DNA of 64,000 nt from positions 518,153-582,152 of the forward strand of contig CANNZV010000122.1 of assembly GCA_947561585.1 (NCBI GenBank). The letters run 5' to 3'. Both the position numbers and the translations under genes were made by a program. The stretch comes from Caprella mutica. Taxonomy: Eukaryota > Arthropoda > Malacostraca > Amphipoda > Caprellidae. Positions 18,289 through 27,464 of this stretch are shown here, one piece after another. Every line of letters starts with the position of its first letter. The first letter of the stretch is position 1. Below the pieces are notes generated by a model. The model was not told where the DNA came from and ran no database searches. It saw only the letters and a list, made by a program, of their open reading frames with translations.

Positions 18289-19554
18289 TTACTCTTTAAC
18301 AAAAACTTCTGTCACTCTCCCATTCTTCGTCTCCAATCTCAAAAAATAAGCCCCTGCAATCAACTCACTTACCAATATCTTTTCATTCAATTCATTTGTA
18401 TCAAACTGTTTAGAAAAAACAACCTGCCCCAACACATTTACAATACTTACTTCAAACGGAGTTTTCTCTTCCAACAATACATTCACATTTAAATAATCTT
18501 CAACTGGATTTGGAAAAATATTAAAATCTATTGATTCTAAAGACAATGTTTTGGCGGAAACAGGTTCAACGTCCATCCCTACATATTCGCCATCTACAAT
18601 AAACAAATTATTCCCAATAGGATTTTCCCAAATTATTTGCTGAGGAATAATATCTCCAGTCATTTTTACATGAGTATCGACATTGGGAGCATCTGCTAAT
18701 GCTTTAAAATTTAGTCGAACCAAAGTCTCACCTGAAATATTACTGTTAATCCCCATAATTACAACTGGAAGTTGGCCTTCATTTAGAAAAGCATCGTTAA
18801 AAAAAGATTCGTTTATAGGAATTGCTAAATTTTGAAAGTCAGAAATAGACTCAAATTCCAACAAACTAGGATCCCAAGAAAAAGTGGTTTGAATCCCTCG
18901 AATATTATCAAAGTCTTCAACATTAACTTCAATTTTCACATTTTCTCCCATTTGAAATTCATTTTCCGTAATAGATATTATTGGAGAAGGAGCTTCTGGA
19001 GGAGCAGGAATATGGTCAGAGGAAATAGCTACATCGCCTCTTTTGATTGCTGTAAAATTTATATCTTCAAAATTATCAGTTACAGTAATTCCAAAGAAAT
19101 TAGTCAAAGGATTTGAAGAACTTAAAAATTTATAATTCGGAGCAATCCCATCATCCTTTAATAGGGCTAAGTTTATTAATTTAACTAAATCAAGTGTAGT
19201 TATTCCTTGAGATAAATTTACATCAGCTGCAGGTATTTGAAAAAAGTCCAAATTATTTATTTGCAATATATGTTGCCTTATCGATATTGCATCTAAGATA
19301 GTTATGTCGTCAAATTTATCATATGCCCCATTCAACATAAATTCACAAGATGTATTCATAGGGATTTCTAGAATCTCATAAAATCCATCTACATTTGTTA
19401 AGACGGTATCAAAACAAGATAATTGGATATCAGGAACAGGAGTTCCATTATGCCTAGTGACTAGGCCTGAAACTGAAAAATTTTGAGAAAATAAAAAGGT
19501 AGGAAGTAATAAAAAGCCTACTACAATTGAGAGGTAGATTTGTTTCATGATCAT
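18289..19554 (-). CDS. T9SS-exported protein with carboxypeptidase-regulatory-like, dockerin-like and cohesin-like domains
   Basis: A 421-residue protein. The start 'MIMKQIYLS' has a second Met two codons later, and either gives a signal peptide ending near 'LFSQ'. Residues 25-75 ('VSGLVTRHNGTPVPDIQLSC..VDGFYEI') are a carboxypeptidase-regulatory-like strand domain. Residues 78-185 hold two dockerin-like helices ('ITILDAISIRQHIL', 'ITTLDLVKLINLAL') with an intervening 'AADVN' and a closing 'KRGDVA'. Residues 190-320 are cohesin-like ('EDFDNIRGIQTTFSWDPSLLEFESI'). Residues 340-421 are a type A T9SS sorting domain ('FNIFPNPVEDYLNVNV'). Carrying both partners of a cohesin/dockerin contact suggests self-assembly or docking on other surface proteins. 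Confidence 0.87.
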   Translation of the reverse strand: MIMKQIYLSIVVGFLLLPTFLFSQNFSVSGLVTRHNGTPVPDIQLSCFDTVLTNVDGFYEILEIPMNTSCEFMLNGAYDKFDDITILDAISIRQHILQINNLDFFQIPAADVNLSQGITTLDLVKLINLALLKDDGIAPNYKFLSSSNPLTNFFGITVTDNFEDINFTAIKRGDVAISSDHIPAPPEAPSPIISITENEFQMGENVKIEVNVEDFDNIRGIQTTFSWDPSLLEFESISDFQNLAIPINESFFNDAFLNEGQLPVVIMGINSNISGETLVRLNFKALADAPNVDTHVKMTGDIIPQQIIWENPIGNNLFIVDGEYVGMDVEPVSAKTLSLESIDFNIFPNPVEDYLNVNVLLEEKTPFEVSIVNVLGQVVFSKQFDTNELNEKILVSELIAGAYFLRLETKNGRVTEVFVKE

Positions 19555-19708
19555 GAGTTTTAGTTAAAAAATAAAAGAAAATGTTGAGGCTATGAGTATT
19601 GAGTCTTCAGATTGACTTCGTAGGAATAAGTATACTCCTGCTCAACTCAAATTATTTTGCGGCTTGAGATAAAAGAAAATATAGCTTTCTATTCTTTGGG
19701 TAACAAAA

Positions 19709-19740
19709 AGCGGTCAAGAAGTAAAGACTCCCTGACCGCT
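19709..19740. terminator. Hairpin in the spacer after the small secreted gene
   Basis: AGCGGTCA (19709-19716) pairs with TGACCGCT (19733-19740), and an outer GGTAA/TTACC pair extends it. It lies about 100 bp downstream of the minus-strand gene 19841-20248 and upstream of 18289-19554, so a terminator is likely but a leader hairpin is possible. Confidence 0.5.
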
Positions 19741-19840
19741 ATTACCATTTTCAATCCCGATCTCTCGAGACTGAACCGTATCTAGTCTTGATAAGCAAGG
19801 TATTCATCTTGCTATATATATCGTTAAGTATCTTTATTTT

Positions 19841-20248
19841 TTACTTGAAAGGCTTGATAGCTTCACCATCTCTAGTTGTGATGCTGATGAAGTATTCACC
19901 TTTTGGTAGGTTAGAAAAGCCCATAGCAAGGCTTAACTCGTCAGTTTCAAAATTTTCTTGATAAATGCTAAATCCATCTTTGTTGAAAATTTTAACTTCA
20001 AAAGTCTCTAATTGAGCAAAAGAAGCTACAACTCTCATATTAGAATCACTTTCATCTAATAATTCAAAGTTCTTAAGACTAGCAATTTCTTTGATATCAC
20101 CACCTTTCGATGTGAATTCATCAGTTGAATTTAATTCTTCTTGATATTCTAAAGGGAAATCATTGCTAATATCCATTGAATCTTGGGAAATAAGCATTTG
20201 CGGAATAAGCAAAAGAGCTACCGCTAAAGGGAGGATCGATTTCTTCAT
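19841..20248 (-). CDS. Small secreted protein with sorting-domain-like or DUF3244-like beta fold
   Basis: A 135-residue protein with a clear signal peptide ('ILPLAVALLLIPQMLISQ', cleavage near residue 22) and an acidic linker at 23-55. It ends in a beta-sandwich segment (60-135) reading 'FEVKIFNKDGFSIYQENFET....GFSNLPKGEYFISITTRDGEAIKPF'. That pattern is shared by T9SS type A C-terminal domains and by DUF3244 of Bacteroidota. The 'NPxxD' opening of a genuine sorting domain is missing, so it is more probably a stand-alone small periplasmic or surface protein. The function is unknown. Confidence 0.75.
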   Translation of the reverse strand: MKKSILPLAVALLLIPQMLISQDSMDISNDFPLEYQEELNSTDEFTSKGGDIKEIASLKNFELLDESDSNMRVVASFAQLETFEVKIFNKDGFSIYQENFETDELSLAMGFSNLPKGEYFISITTRDGEAIKPFK

Positions 20249-20404
20249 GGGACTAAGTTTTCTTAGTGAAAAAAATTTGTTTTTTTTGGATATAAATATG
20301 TTCAGTAGCTCAAATATATGAGTTTTTTATAAAACATCTAGTTTTAAATGTTAAATTTTCTCATACACGAACAATAATTAGACATAAATCGTCTTAAACG
20401 TCAC

Positions 20405-20620
20405 TTATTGAGCAACTTTGGTTGAATCAGTATTTATAATCAGTTCTTGGTGAGTGGGTTCTATTGGAACCTCTTGCGTAGAATATCGATATAATACATA
20501 GAGCGATAAAATTGTGATAACGGCTAGTGAGATAAAGGAAAATTTCCATCCCCAAATGTTTCCGAGGTATTCTCCATCGTATTCATCTAGGAAATGAGGT
20601 TTTTTATTTTTATCGCTCAT
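20405..20620 (-). CDS. Small single-pass membrane protein, 71 aa
   Basis: Residues 1-25 are hydrophilic ('MSDKNKKPHFLDEYDGEYLG'), 26-45 form one membrane helix ('KFSFISLAVITILSLYVLYR') and 46-71 form a short tail. The orientation rule favours a cytoplasmic N-terminus. I do not recognise the family. It is 157 bp upstream of the small secreted gene on the same strand, too far to assume co-transcription. Confidence 0.65.
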   Translation of the reverse strand: MSDKNKKPHFLDEYDGEYLGNIWGWKFSFISLAVITILSLYVLYRYSTQEVPIEPTHQELIINTDSTKVAQ

Positions 20621-20926
20621 TTGACTATTTAATTAAAATTTAAAAAAAGGTGAACTTTACATATGTACAAATAAAAATTTGATATTGATATTGTTTAAGA
20701 AATTATTCTATTTTTTATGTCTATCAAACGCTTAAAGATATTCAAATTTTAAAATTCCTTTATTCTAACCCTCTAGTTTATTGAATAATTAAATTTTCAT
20801 TCATATATTGTTTATCTAATTCAATCACATTTTCTCCACACAGTTATTTTATAAGGTATATTGAATATATCTTTAAGCTTGCTGAAAAGTGTTTTAAAAA
20901 ATTTAAAGCACACAAAAAATAAAAAT
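20621..20926. other. 306-bp divergent spacer before the HtrA gene
   Basis: AT-rich and without recognised genes or strong hairpins. It must carry the promoters of the small membrane protein (minus) and of htrA (plus). No clear TAnnTTTG element was found by eye. An in-frame upstream ATG at 20861 exists but is not favoured as the htrA start. Confidence 0.4.
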
Positions 20927-22363
20927 ATGAAAAGAACTACTCTTCTAATCCTTTCTGTCTCTCTTGTAAGTTCTTTTTTGACTGTCTTGATTTACAAATA
21001 CTTTGATGATGATAAAGAAAAAGTCATTATTCGTGAATCATCACCTGCAAAATATACCAATTATACAGATCGACTTTTTTCTGATGTCAATAAAAGACAA
21101 TTTATTTCCTCTGCTCCTACTGATTTTACTTCTGCTGCAAAATTAGTGACTCCTGCAGTTGTAAATATTAGAGCAACTACCGAAAATGATTTTGACCTTT
21201 GGGGTGGCTTTAGCGGATCTACGGGTTCAGGTGTAATTATTTCTCCTGATGGCTATGTCGTCACCAATAATCATGTTGTAGAAGATAGTGATGAACTTGA
21301 AATTACACTTTTTGATAAAAGAAAAATGCAAGCAAAAGTTGTTGGAACTGACCCATCTACAGATTTGGCTTTATTAAAAATAGATGATGATCGTAATTTT
21401 CCTTATTTACATGTGGGTAATTCTGATTCTTTATTAGTAGGGGAATGGGTACTTGCTGTAGGTAATCCTTTTAATTTGGAAAGTACAGTTACCGCTGGAA
21501 TCATTAGTGCCAAAGGAAGAAATATCAATATTCTTGAAGATGATTATTCTATTGAATCTTTTATTCAAACTGATGCTGCTGTTAATCCAGGAAATAGTGG
21601 AGGTGCACTCGTCAATACCAATGGAGAACTCATCGGTATCAATACTGCAATTATAACTCGTTCTGGAAAATACGAAGGATACTCTTTTGCTATACCTGCA
21701 AATTTAGCTCAAAAAATCATTCGTGATTTAAAAGACTTTGGGGTTGTCCAAAGAGGTTTCCTAGGAATTTTCCCTGAAGAAATTACTGAAGAAGATGCCG
21801 AAAATTTAGGCTTAGCTTCCTTGGAAGGAGTAAATATTGCTAGGGTAAATAATAATAGTGCTGCTGAAGATGCAGGCCTCAGAGCTAAGGATATTATTAT
21901 AGGAATCAATGGTAATAAAATAAAAACTGTTCCTGAATTACAAGAACAGGTTGCTCGATTCAGACCAGGTAATACTATCTCAATTGAATATATTCGGGGA
22001 GGAAAAAATCGTAAAACAGAAGTAACTTTAAAAAATAAAAGTAATACTACGTCTTTAATTGGAGCTAGAGATGATGATATGCTTTTACGACTTGGTTTTG
22101 AATTGAGAGAGATCTCTGAAAGAGAAAAAAAGAAATTAAAAATCAATTCAGGAGTTTATGTTGTAAGTATTCTTAGGGGAAGTGCTATTGAAAAAACTCA
22201 AATGGATCCTGGCTACATCATCACCAAAGTTAATGACAAACGTGTAGCTTCTGTTGATGAAATAATTACTGAATTTAAAAATACCAAAGGAACGGTAATG
22301 TTAGAAGGGTTTTATGAAAATTTCCCTGGCGAGTATTATTATGCTTTTAAAGTTGAACAGTAG
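20927..22363 (+). CDS. htrA: HtrA/DegP-type periplasmic serine protease
   Basis: From the preferred start the protein has 478 residues. This Met directly precedes a membrane anchor or signal ('KRTTLLILSVSLVSSFLTVLIY'), whereas the upstream in-frame ATG at 20861 would add 22 polar residues in front of it. The trypsin-like domain has His116 ('TNNHVVED'), Asp146 ('PSTDLALLKI') and Ser224 ('NPGNSGGAL'). Two PDZ domains follow (about 265-355 and 375-465), the first opening 'GFLGIFPEEITEEDAENLGL'. The family degrades or refolds damaged envelope proteins. It stands alone and ends in an exceptionally strong palindrome shared with the convergent kinase gene. Confidence 0.95.
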   Translation: MKRTTLLILSVSLVSSFLTVLIYKYFDDDKEKVIIRESSPAKYTNYTDRLFSDVNKRQFISSAPTDFTSAAKLVTPAVVNIRATTENDFDLWGGFSGSTGSGVIISPDGYVVTNNHVVEDSDELEITLFDKRKMQAKVVGTDPSTDLALLKIDDDRNFPYLHVGNSDSLLVGEWVLAVGNPFNLESTVTAGIISAKGRNINILEDDYSIESFIQTDAAVNPGNSGGALVNTNGELIGINTAIITRSGKYEGYSFAIPANLAQKIIRDLKDFGVVQRGFLGIFPEEITEEDAENLGLASLEGVNIARVNNNSAAEDAGLRAKDIIIGINGNKIKTVPELQEQVARFRPGNTISIEYIRGGKNRKTEVTLKNKSNTTSLIGARDDDMLLRLGFELREISEREKKKLKINSGVYVVSILRGSAIEKTQMDPGYIITKVNDKRVASVDEIITEFKNTKGTVMLEGFYENFPGEYYYAFKVEQ

Positions 22364-22374
22364 GGAAATTGTTT

Positions 22375-22466
22375 GAGGTTGTTTGAGGTTGTTTTAAATA
22401 GTTTGGGGTTGTTTGGTTTAGTTTCCAAACAACCCCAAACTATTTAAAACAACTTCAAACAACCTT
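22375..22466. terminator. 42-bp-stem palindrome between convergent genes
   Basis: The left arm (22375-22416) and right arm (22425-22466) pair over about 42 bases with a single wobble or mismatch and an 8-base loop. The arms are themselves made of repeated words ('ttgtttgaggttgtttgagg', 'tttggggttgtttgg'). The element fills the whole space between the htrA stop and the stop codon of the kinase gene. It should terminate both. It is far longer than a terminator needs. Confidence 0.85.
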
Positions 22467-24285
22467 AATTTAAAGATCTTAAAATCTCCATAGGTTCTTG
22501 CTCTTCATCCAAGATTTCTACCTTCAAATGAACCATAAATATAGAACCTACATTTTCGACAGAAATCAATTCGATATACCCGTCATGATTGCTAACAATC
22601 TTATTACAAATTGCTAACCCTACTCCCGATCCTTGATATTCTGATTGATTATGAAGGCGTTTAAAGATTTCAAAAATCTTTTTGTGATACTCAGGATTTA
22701 TTCCTATTCCATTATCCTCTACCTTAAAAACCAAATAGTCATTTTCTTTAAAAACAGAAATAGTCACTTTTGGTTGACCTGAGTTATTATACTTTAAGCC
22801 ATTTTCTATGAGGTTTTGAAATAGTTGAACCATTTGATGATGGTTAGCTTTTATTATTGGTAAAGGACTATATTTTATAGTCGCATTTTTTTCGTCTAAA
22901 TAATGAATTAAGTTTTTTTCAATTAAAAATAAAACTTCATTCATATCCACTTCAGCCATTTTTACCGTCTCTGATTTAACTAAAGAATATTCCAAAATCT
23001 CTTCTATCAAGTTATACATACTTTGCGCATTTGACTGTGCAATATTTATAAAATCATTGACATCTGGGTCTGGATTATCTTTAAGTCTTCTTTTTAGCAG
23101 AGAAAGAAAACTAGTTACATTTCTTAATGGAGTTTTTAAATCATGAGAAGCGATATATGCAAATCTTTCCAATTCCTCATTCTTATTTTCCAACTGCTCA
23201 TTATAACTCTGTAATTGTTTTTCTTTTTCGACCATGGAAGAAATATCCACAGCCACAAACGAATAACCTGTATGAGTTTGTCTTTGAAAGACTTTGGTGA
23301 CAATAAAAAAATAATTTTTCTCAACTGAATTTTCCATAAAAGAAAAATTAGCTTCATGTTGTTCTTCTCGATCAAGTCTAGTTATAGATTTTACAAAATC
23401 ATCGATATTTAATCCGGTAGATTTACCGAGTATTTCAATAAAACTTAAGTAGTTATTTTCCGATTTGGAAAACAGAATTTCTTTTGCTAAATCATTCTTA
23501 ATCTTAATGGTAAAATCTGTATCCGTTATAATAACTAAGTTTGATACCGATGCTAAAATTTCATTCATAGCATCATTAGGAGTTAATTCAAATAATTTAA
23601 AATTAGAGTAAACCCAACTTAGAAAACTTGTTAAAACAAATAGAATAAAAGATATTTCATAAGAAGATGGAGTATCATTATTGGGCAACCAAAGAAATAG
23701 AGTAAACATGATAACAGGAAGCGTAGTAAAAACTACAAATAACCAAAATTTCCAATTACGTTCTTTTGGGTTCTTTGCTTTTCGATAAGCAATAAAAAAA
23801 CAAATACTCATCATTCCTATCATCACACCATACCATAAAGTCAAAATCTGCCCATATAGATTCCCCTCATTCATGATATAACACCACTTGCCATTGACCT
23901 TATCTGGTAAAACTGAAGCAGTCATATTAAAAATGGCTGCAGTATAAATTACAAACAAACAAACAAGACTTAAAACAGCAGTAACGGCTTGATTAATTAT
24001 TTTTTCTTTATCATAATTTTGAAATGGCCTTGCAAAATAAAATGCACATAACCCTTCCACAAGCGTTACGAGTGCCAGTAATAAAGTATGAAATCCATCA
24101 TAGTAAATTACATCATAATAGTAGTCAGATCTATATATATTCCACTCTGTAAGTGTAACACCAGCAGCTAAAAAAAGTACTAAGGCATTTAATTTATTGA
24201 ATAATCTTTTTGGATTCAATAAGTATAAATGTGTCCCTAGGATTAATAAAATAGAAAAAAGTAAAATATATATTGAGTTATTCAT
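22465..24285 (-). CDS. Multi-pass membrane PAS histidine kinase
   Basis: A 606-residue protein. About seven hydrophobic helices fill residues 5-225, an N-terminal membrane sensor like that of 7TM-type kinases. A PAS-like domain (240-350, 'NLVIITDTDFTIKIKNDLAKEI') and a short coiled coil (350-375) come next. The HisKA domain has His381 in 'IASHDLKTPLRNVTSF'. The HATPase domain (480-595) has the N box 'LFQNLIENGLKYN', G1 'KVEDNGIGI' and G2 'GSGVGLAICNKIV'. No response regulator is next to it, so it is an orphan kinase. The signal is unknown. The kinase part is of the phytochrome-like Bacteroidota type, also seen in the kinase at 31267-32562. Confidence 0.93.
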   Translation of the reverse strand: MNNSIYILLFSILLILGTHLYLLNPKRLFNKLNALVLFLAAGVTLTEWNIYRSDYYYDVIYYDGFHTLLLALVTLVEGLCAFYFARPFQNYDKEKIINQAVTAVLSLVCLFVIYTAAIFNMTASVLPDKVNGKWCYIMNEGNLYGQILTLWYGVMIGMMSICFFIAYRKAKNPKERNWKFWLFVVFTTLPVIMFTLFLWLPNNDTPSSYEISFILFVLTSFLSWVYSNFKLFELTPNDAMNEILASVSNLVIITDTDFTIKIKNDLAKEILFSKSENNYLSFIEILGKSTGLNIDDFVKSITRLDREEQHEANFSFMENSVEKNYFFIVTKVFQRQTHTGYSFVAVDISSMVEKEKQLQSYNEQLENKNEELERFAYIASHDLKTPLRNVTSFLSLLKRRLKDNPDPDVNDFINIAQSNAQSMYNLIEEILEYSLVKSETVKMAEVDMNEVLFLIEKNLIHYLDEKNATIKYSPLPIIKANHHQMVQLFQNLIENGLKYNNSGQPKVTISVFKENDYLVFKVEDNGIGINPEYHKKIFEIFKRLHNQSEYQGSGVGLAICNKIVSNHDGYIELISVENVGSIFMVHLKVEILDEEQEPMEILRSLN

Positions 24286-24610
24286 CCTTTCAAACCATTG
24301 ATTACCAATGATTTATGCAATATTTTAAAATTAAAAAAATAAAATTGAGTTAATCCATAAATATATATCAATTTTTATGCTCAAAAATTTTAACATTCAA
24401 AAGAAAGAAAAGAATCCATAACCTATTTTCAAATAATAGCTCATATTAAACGAATATTAACTCAACGGCTCCGCTTACATATACTCTATTCTTTATCACT
24501 CAAATTCATTGCATCTTGGTTTCAGATTTAATACAAATCCTATTTTTTTAATCCAGGGCAATGGAGAACATAGTGAAAAAGAATTCCCCTACCCTTAAAA
24601 ATTATAAATC
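24286..24610. other. 325-bp divergent promoter region
   Basis: AT-rich and without genes or strong hairpins. A short G+C-rich patch 'caacggctccgctta' lies at about 24462-24476 and resembles the core words of the palindromic elements elsewhere, but it has no partner arm here. Confidence 0.4.
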
Positions 24611-25264
24611 ATGAGAGCATTAATTTTGATCGTAAGCCTAGTTCTTTGTAATTCAATTTTTGCATTAGAACAACCTGAAATGAACTATGATAATATTGAA
24701 ATCAAAGGATCTGAAACAGCCAAAGCCAAATTGGTTATCAAAGAAAATAACTTGAATTTCGGTGAAGCAAACTTTGGTGAAGAATACACTCATTATTTTG
24801 AAATCGTAAATAAAGGAAATGCACCACTTTTAATTGAAAATGCATTTGCTGGAAATGAAAATTCAGAAGTGTATAGTTTTTCTCCAGTTATTAATCCGGG
24901 AGAATCAGGATGGGTTCGAGTAAAATTTGAGTCGGAAAATGCGATAGGAAAATTCACAGAATTCTTTTTTGTACGATCTAATTCTGATGGCAAAAAAACT
25001 TTATCAAGATTAAAAGTTGAATATGAATTGTTTGAATATTTAGCAATCGGAGGTGACAATGTAGAGGCAACTGACAAAATAAATATTAGAGAAAGTCCTC
25101 TTTTAAATAGTCCAATTATGTATCAACTCGAAAGAGGTGAAAGCTGTAAAATATTAGGCGATGACATTGGAGATTATGTAGAAAAGTTTGATGATTCTTT
25201 TTGGTTTAAAGTTGAAAGCGAAGGTCGTGTTGGTTGGGTTTTAAGTGCGCTTACTGAATTTTAA
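24611..25264 (+). CDS. Exported DUF1573-like protein with C-terminal SH3-type domain
   Basis: A 217-residue protein with a signal peptide (1-18, 'LILIVSLVLCNSIFA'). Residues 45-140 match the DUF1573/ASPM-like Ig fold ('NNLNFGEANFGEEYTHYFEIVNKGNAPLLI' by its ends, 'INPGESGWVRVKFES'). Residues 150-215 look like a bacterial SH3 domain ('KINIRESPLLNSPIMYQLERGESC', 'WFKVESEGRVGWVLSA'). SH3b domains often bind cell-wall peptides. The fusion suggests a periplasmic wall-associated structural protein. The exact role is unknown. A strong hairpin terminator follows. Confidence 0.82.
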   Translation: MRALILIVSLVLCNSIFALEQPEMNYDNIEIKGSETAKAKLVIKENNLNFGEANFGEEYTHYFEIVNKGNAPLLIENAFAGNENSEVYSFSPVINPGESGWVRVKFESENAIGKFTEFFFVRSNSDGKKTLSRLKVEYELFEYLAIGGDNVEATDKINIRESPLLNSPIMYQLERGESCKILGDDIGDYVEKFDDSFWFKVESEGRVGWVLSALTEF

Positions 25265-25304
25265 CAAATAATTTTTTCTCATTTTGGTTTAGACATCCGT
25301 AATG

Positions 25305-25348
25305 GAAAACTTCGAATGGTTAATTCTATTCGGAGTTTTCTTTTTTTC
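25305..25348 (+). terminator. Intrinsic terminator
   Basis: GAAAACTTCGAAT (25305-25317) pairs with ATTCGGAGTTTTC (25328-25340) and is followed by a run of seven T. It overlaps the upstream in-frame ATG of the next gene (25316), which argues that translation starts later, at 25439. Confidence 0.82.
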
Positions 25349-25438
25349 AACTTCGAAAAAAACTATATTTCGATTTCAATATTTTTCACTTTAAGAAACG
25401 GTTTACCGAAGTTTGCAAAAACAAAAAAGAGGAGAAAA

Positions 25439-26653
25439 ATGAATATTGCAATTATAGGAGGAGGAGCTGCAGGTTTTTTTGCAGCCATAGCAGCAAAGGA
25501 AAATTATCCAAATGCTAAAGTTACCATTTTTGAAAAATCAAAAAAACTACTTTCCAAAGTCAAAATATCTGGAGGTGGTCGATGCAATGTTACCAATGGG
25601 AATACTTCAATCAAACACCTCGTATCTGCATATCCTAGAGGCGGCAAACAACTCAAACAGGCTTTTCGAATTTTTAGTACTCAACATACTATGGAATGGT
25701 TTGAACGTCGAGGTGTTCCTTTGATGATTCAAGAGGACAAATGTGTCTTCCCTGTCTCACAAGATTCTCAAAGTATAATTGATTGTTTTTTTAATGAAAC
25801 AAAAAGGCTTGGAATAAAAATAAAAATAGGACAAGGCGTCCAAACAATCACCCCTGTTGAGGATCAATTACGATTGGGATTTATCAAATCAGAATTTGCT
25901 CCTTTAATTTTTGATAAAGTTATAGTTGCCACAGGCGGTTCTCCAAAAAGAAAAGGATTGGAATGGATGGAAGAATTACAACATAAAATAAAAGATCCTG
26001 TTCCTTCATTATTTACTTTTAATATGCCCGAAGAGTCTGTAACTGAACTCATGGGAATTGTTGTAGAAAATACTTTAACAAGCATTCAAGGAACTAAGTT
26101 AAAATCTGATGGGCCATTATTAATTACCCATTGGGGAATGAGTGGTCCTTCTATTTTAAAACTCTCTGCCTTTGGTGCAAGAATTTTAAGTGAGTGCAAT
26201 TATGAATTCAAAGTACAAGTCAATTGGGTAAATGAACCGAACAATGAAATAGTAAGAGACGAGTTAAAAAGAATAATAACAATACATTCACAAAAACAAC
26301 TTTCTAACTTTCGCCCCTACCTACTACCTGAACGATTATGGTTATTTTTATTAAAAAAACTAGATTTATCTTCCAAAAAGAAATGGAGTGAATTAGGAAA
26401 AAAAGGGTTAAATAAATTAATTACTGTTTTAACTAATGATGTTTACGATGTGAAAGGAAAAACAACTTTTAAGGAAGAGTTTGTTACTTGTGGAGGTGTA
26501 AGTTTAGAAAGTATTGACTTTAAAACAATGCAAAGCAAGAATTATAAAAATCTTTATTTTGCAGGAGAACTAGTTGATGTGGATGGCATCACAGGTGGAT
26601 ATAATTTCCAAGCGGCTTGGACAACTGCATTTATTGCGGGACAATTAAAATAA
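25439..26653 (+). CDS. NAD(P)/FAD-dependent oxidoreductase, YhiN/HI0933 family
   Basis: A 404-residue flavoprotein from the ATG at 25439. That start is preceded by AGAGGAG, a rare Shine-Dalgarno-like sequence in this window, and the protein begins directly with the FAD-binding beta strand 'MNIAIIGGGAAGFFAAIAAK'. The family motif 'KVKISGGGRCNVTN' is at about residues 43-56, 'VIVATGGSP' near 160, and the closing FAD contact 'LYFAGELVDVDGITGGYN' near 372-389. YhiN-type proteins are cytosolic flavoenzymes of uncertain substrate. A longer in-frame reading from 25316 exists but would start inside the preceding terminator. Confidence 0.92.
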   Translation: MNIAIIGGGAAGFFAAIAAKENYPNAKVTIFEKSKKLLSKVKISGGGRCNVTNGNTSIKHLVSAYPRGGKQLKQAFRIFSTQHTMEWFERRGVPLMIQEDKCVFPVSQDSQSIIDCFFNETKRLGIKIKIGQGVQTITPVEDQLRLGFIKSEFAPLIFDKVIVATGGSPKRKGLEWMEELQHKIKDPVPSLFTFNMPEESVTELMGIVVENTLTSIQGTKLKSDGPLLITHWGMSGPSILKLSAFGARILSECNYEFKVQVNWVNEPNNEIVRDELKRIITIHSQKQLSNFRPYLLPERLWLFLLKKLDLSSKKKWSELGKKGLNKLITVLTNDVYDVKGKTTFKEEFVTCGGVSLESIDFKTMQSKNYKNLYFAGELVDVDGITGGYNFQAAWTTAFIAGQLK

Positions 26654-26668
26654 TAATACTGTGGAGGC

Positions 26669-26738
26669 AGCCATCCCGCTCCTTTGAACTAACGAGGGCT
26701 TTCCTTTAGAAATCAAAGGTGCGGATGGCTACTTTTTT
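26669..26738 (+). terminator. Long-loop hairpin terminator
   Basis: AGCCATCCCGCTCCTTTGA (26669-26687) pairs with TCAAAGGTGCGGATGGCT (26713-26730) with one bulge, and a T-run follows. The 25-base loop and the G+C-rich stem are unusual for this AT-rich genome. A structured RNA is a less likely alternative. Confidence 0.65.
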
Positions 26739-26813
26739 ATTCTTCAAAGAATTTGTCTCTGAATCAAAAAATATATAGTTTATGTTTTCACTCCAAGAAA
26801 AAAAATAAAAATA

Positions 26814-27461
26814 ATGAAAATGAAAATTGAAGCATTACATGATTTTCATGATATGGATTTTTCAAAAGGTTGGGCAGATAAATTCACTCCAACTCCTGAA
26901 AGGATTTCACTCTTCGAAACAATTCTAAAAAGGATAAATCGAATTAACGAACCTAATTTTCACATTGTGGAATTAGGAATTGGGCCAGGGTACTTGGCTC
27001 ATTTTCTTTTAAGCAGATTGGAAAACATTACCTACGAAGGAGTAGATTTTGCAAAACCAATGTTACAATTAGCTACCCAAAAACTAGAGGCATTTAAGGA
27101 TAGAACCATTTTTACTCAAGCTGATTTGACCAATCCTAATTGGATTGAGAAAATAAAACAACCAAAAATTATCGTTACAACTTGGGCTCTTCACGATCTT
27201 TTTAATGCTGAAAATATTCTCTCCGTTTACCAAAATACATTTCGTGCTCTTGACGCAAATGGCATTTTTCTAAACGGCGATTTTATCAAACCTGAAAAGA
27301 TCGATATAAATTATGAAGCAGGAAGATTAGAAATAAAAACACATTTGGACTTGCTTCGACAATGCAATTTTCAGACTGCTGAATGTATTCAAGAATTTGA
27401 AAAAAATATTACAAATCCGACTACTTCCAATAATTACGCTTGTTTTGAAGCAAGGAAATGA
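26814..27461 (+). CDS. Class I SAM-dependent methyltransferase
   Basis: A 215-residue protein with motif I 'HIVELGIGPGYLAHFLL' at about 46-62. An acidic residue ends strand 2 ('YEGVDFAKPML'), followed by 'FTQADLTNP' and the strand-4 'IVTTWALHDLF'. The fold binds S-adenosylmethionine. The substrate cannot be read, and the short C-terminal part resembles small-molecule methyltransferases. A second Met two codons later is an equally possible start. It is monocistronic, with hairpins on both sides. Confidence 0.85.
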   Translation: MKMKIEALHDFHDMDFSKGWADKFTPTPERISLFETILKRINRINEPNFHIVELGIGPGYLAHFLLSRLENITYEGVDFAKPMLQLATQKLEAFKDRTIFTQADLTNPNWIEKIKQPKIIVTTWALHDLFNAENILSVYQNTFRALDANGIFLNGDFIKPEKIDINYEAGRLEIKTHLDLLRQCNFQTAECIQEFEKNITNPTTSNNYACFEARK

Positions 27462-27464
27462 TGG

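Noticed and set aside
20861..20926. Longer start for htrA
   Set aside because: It adds 22 polar residues before the membrane anchor; the ATG at 20927 gives a proper N-terminus.
25316..25438. Longer start for the YhiN-like flavoprotein
   Set aside because: The extra 41 codons overlap an intrinsic terminator, and the FAD motif begins exactly at the later ATG, which has an AGAGGAG sequence before it.
26669..26738. Structured RNA or riboswitch
   Set aside because: A single stem followed by a T-run directly after a gene end is best explained as a terminator.
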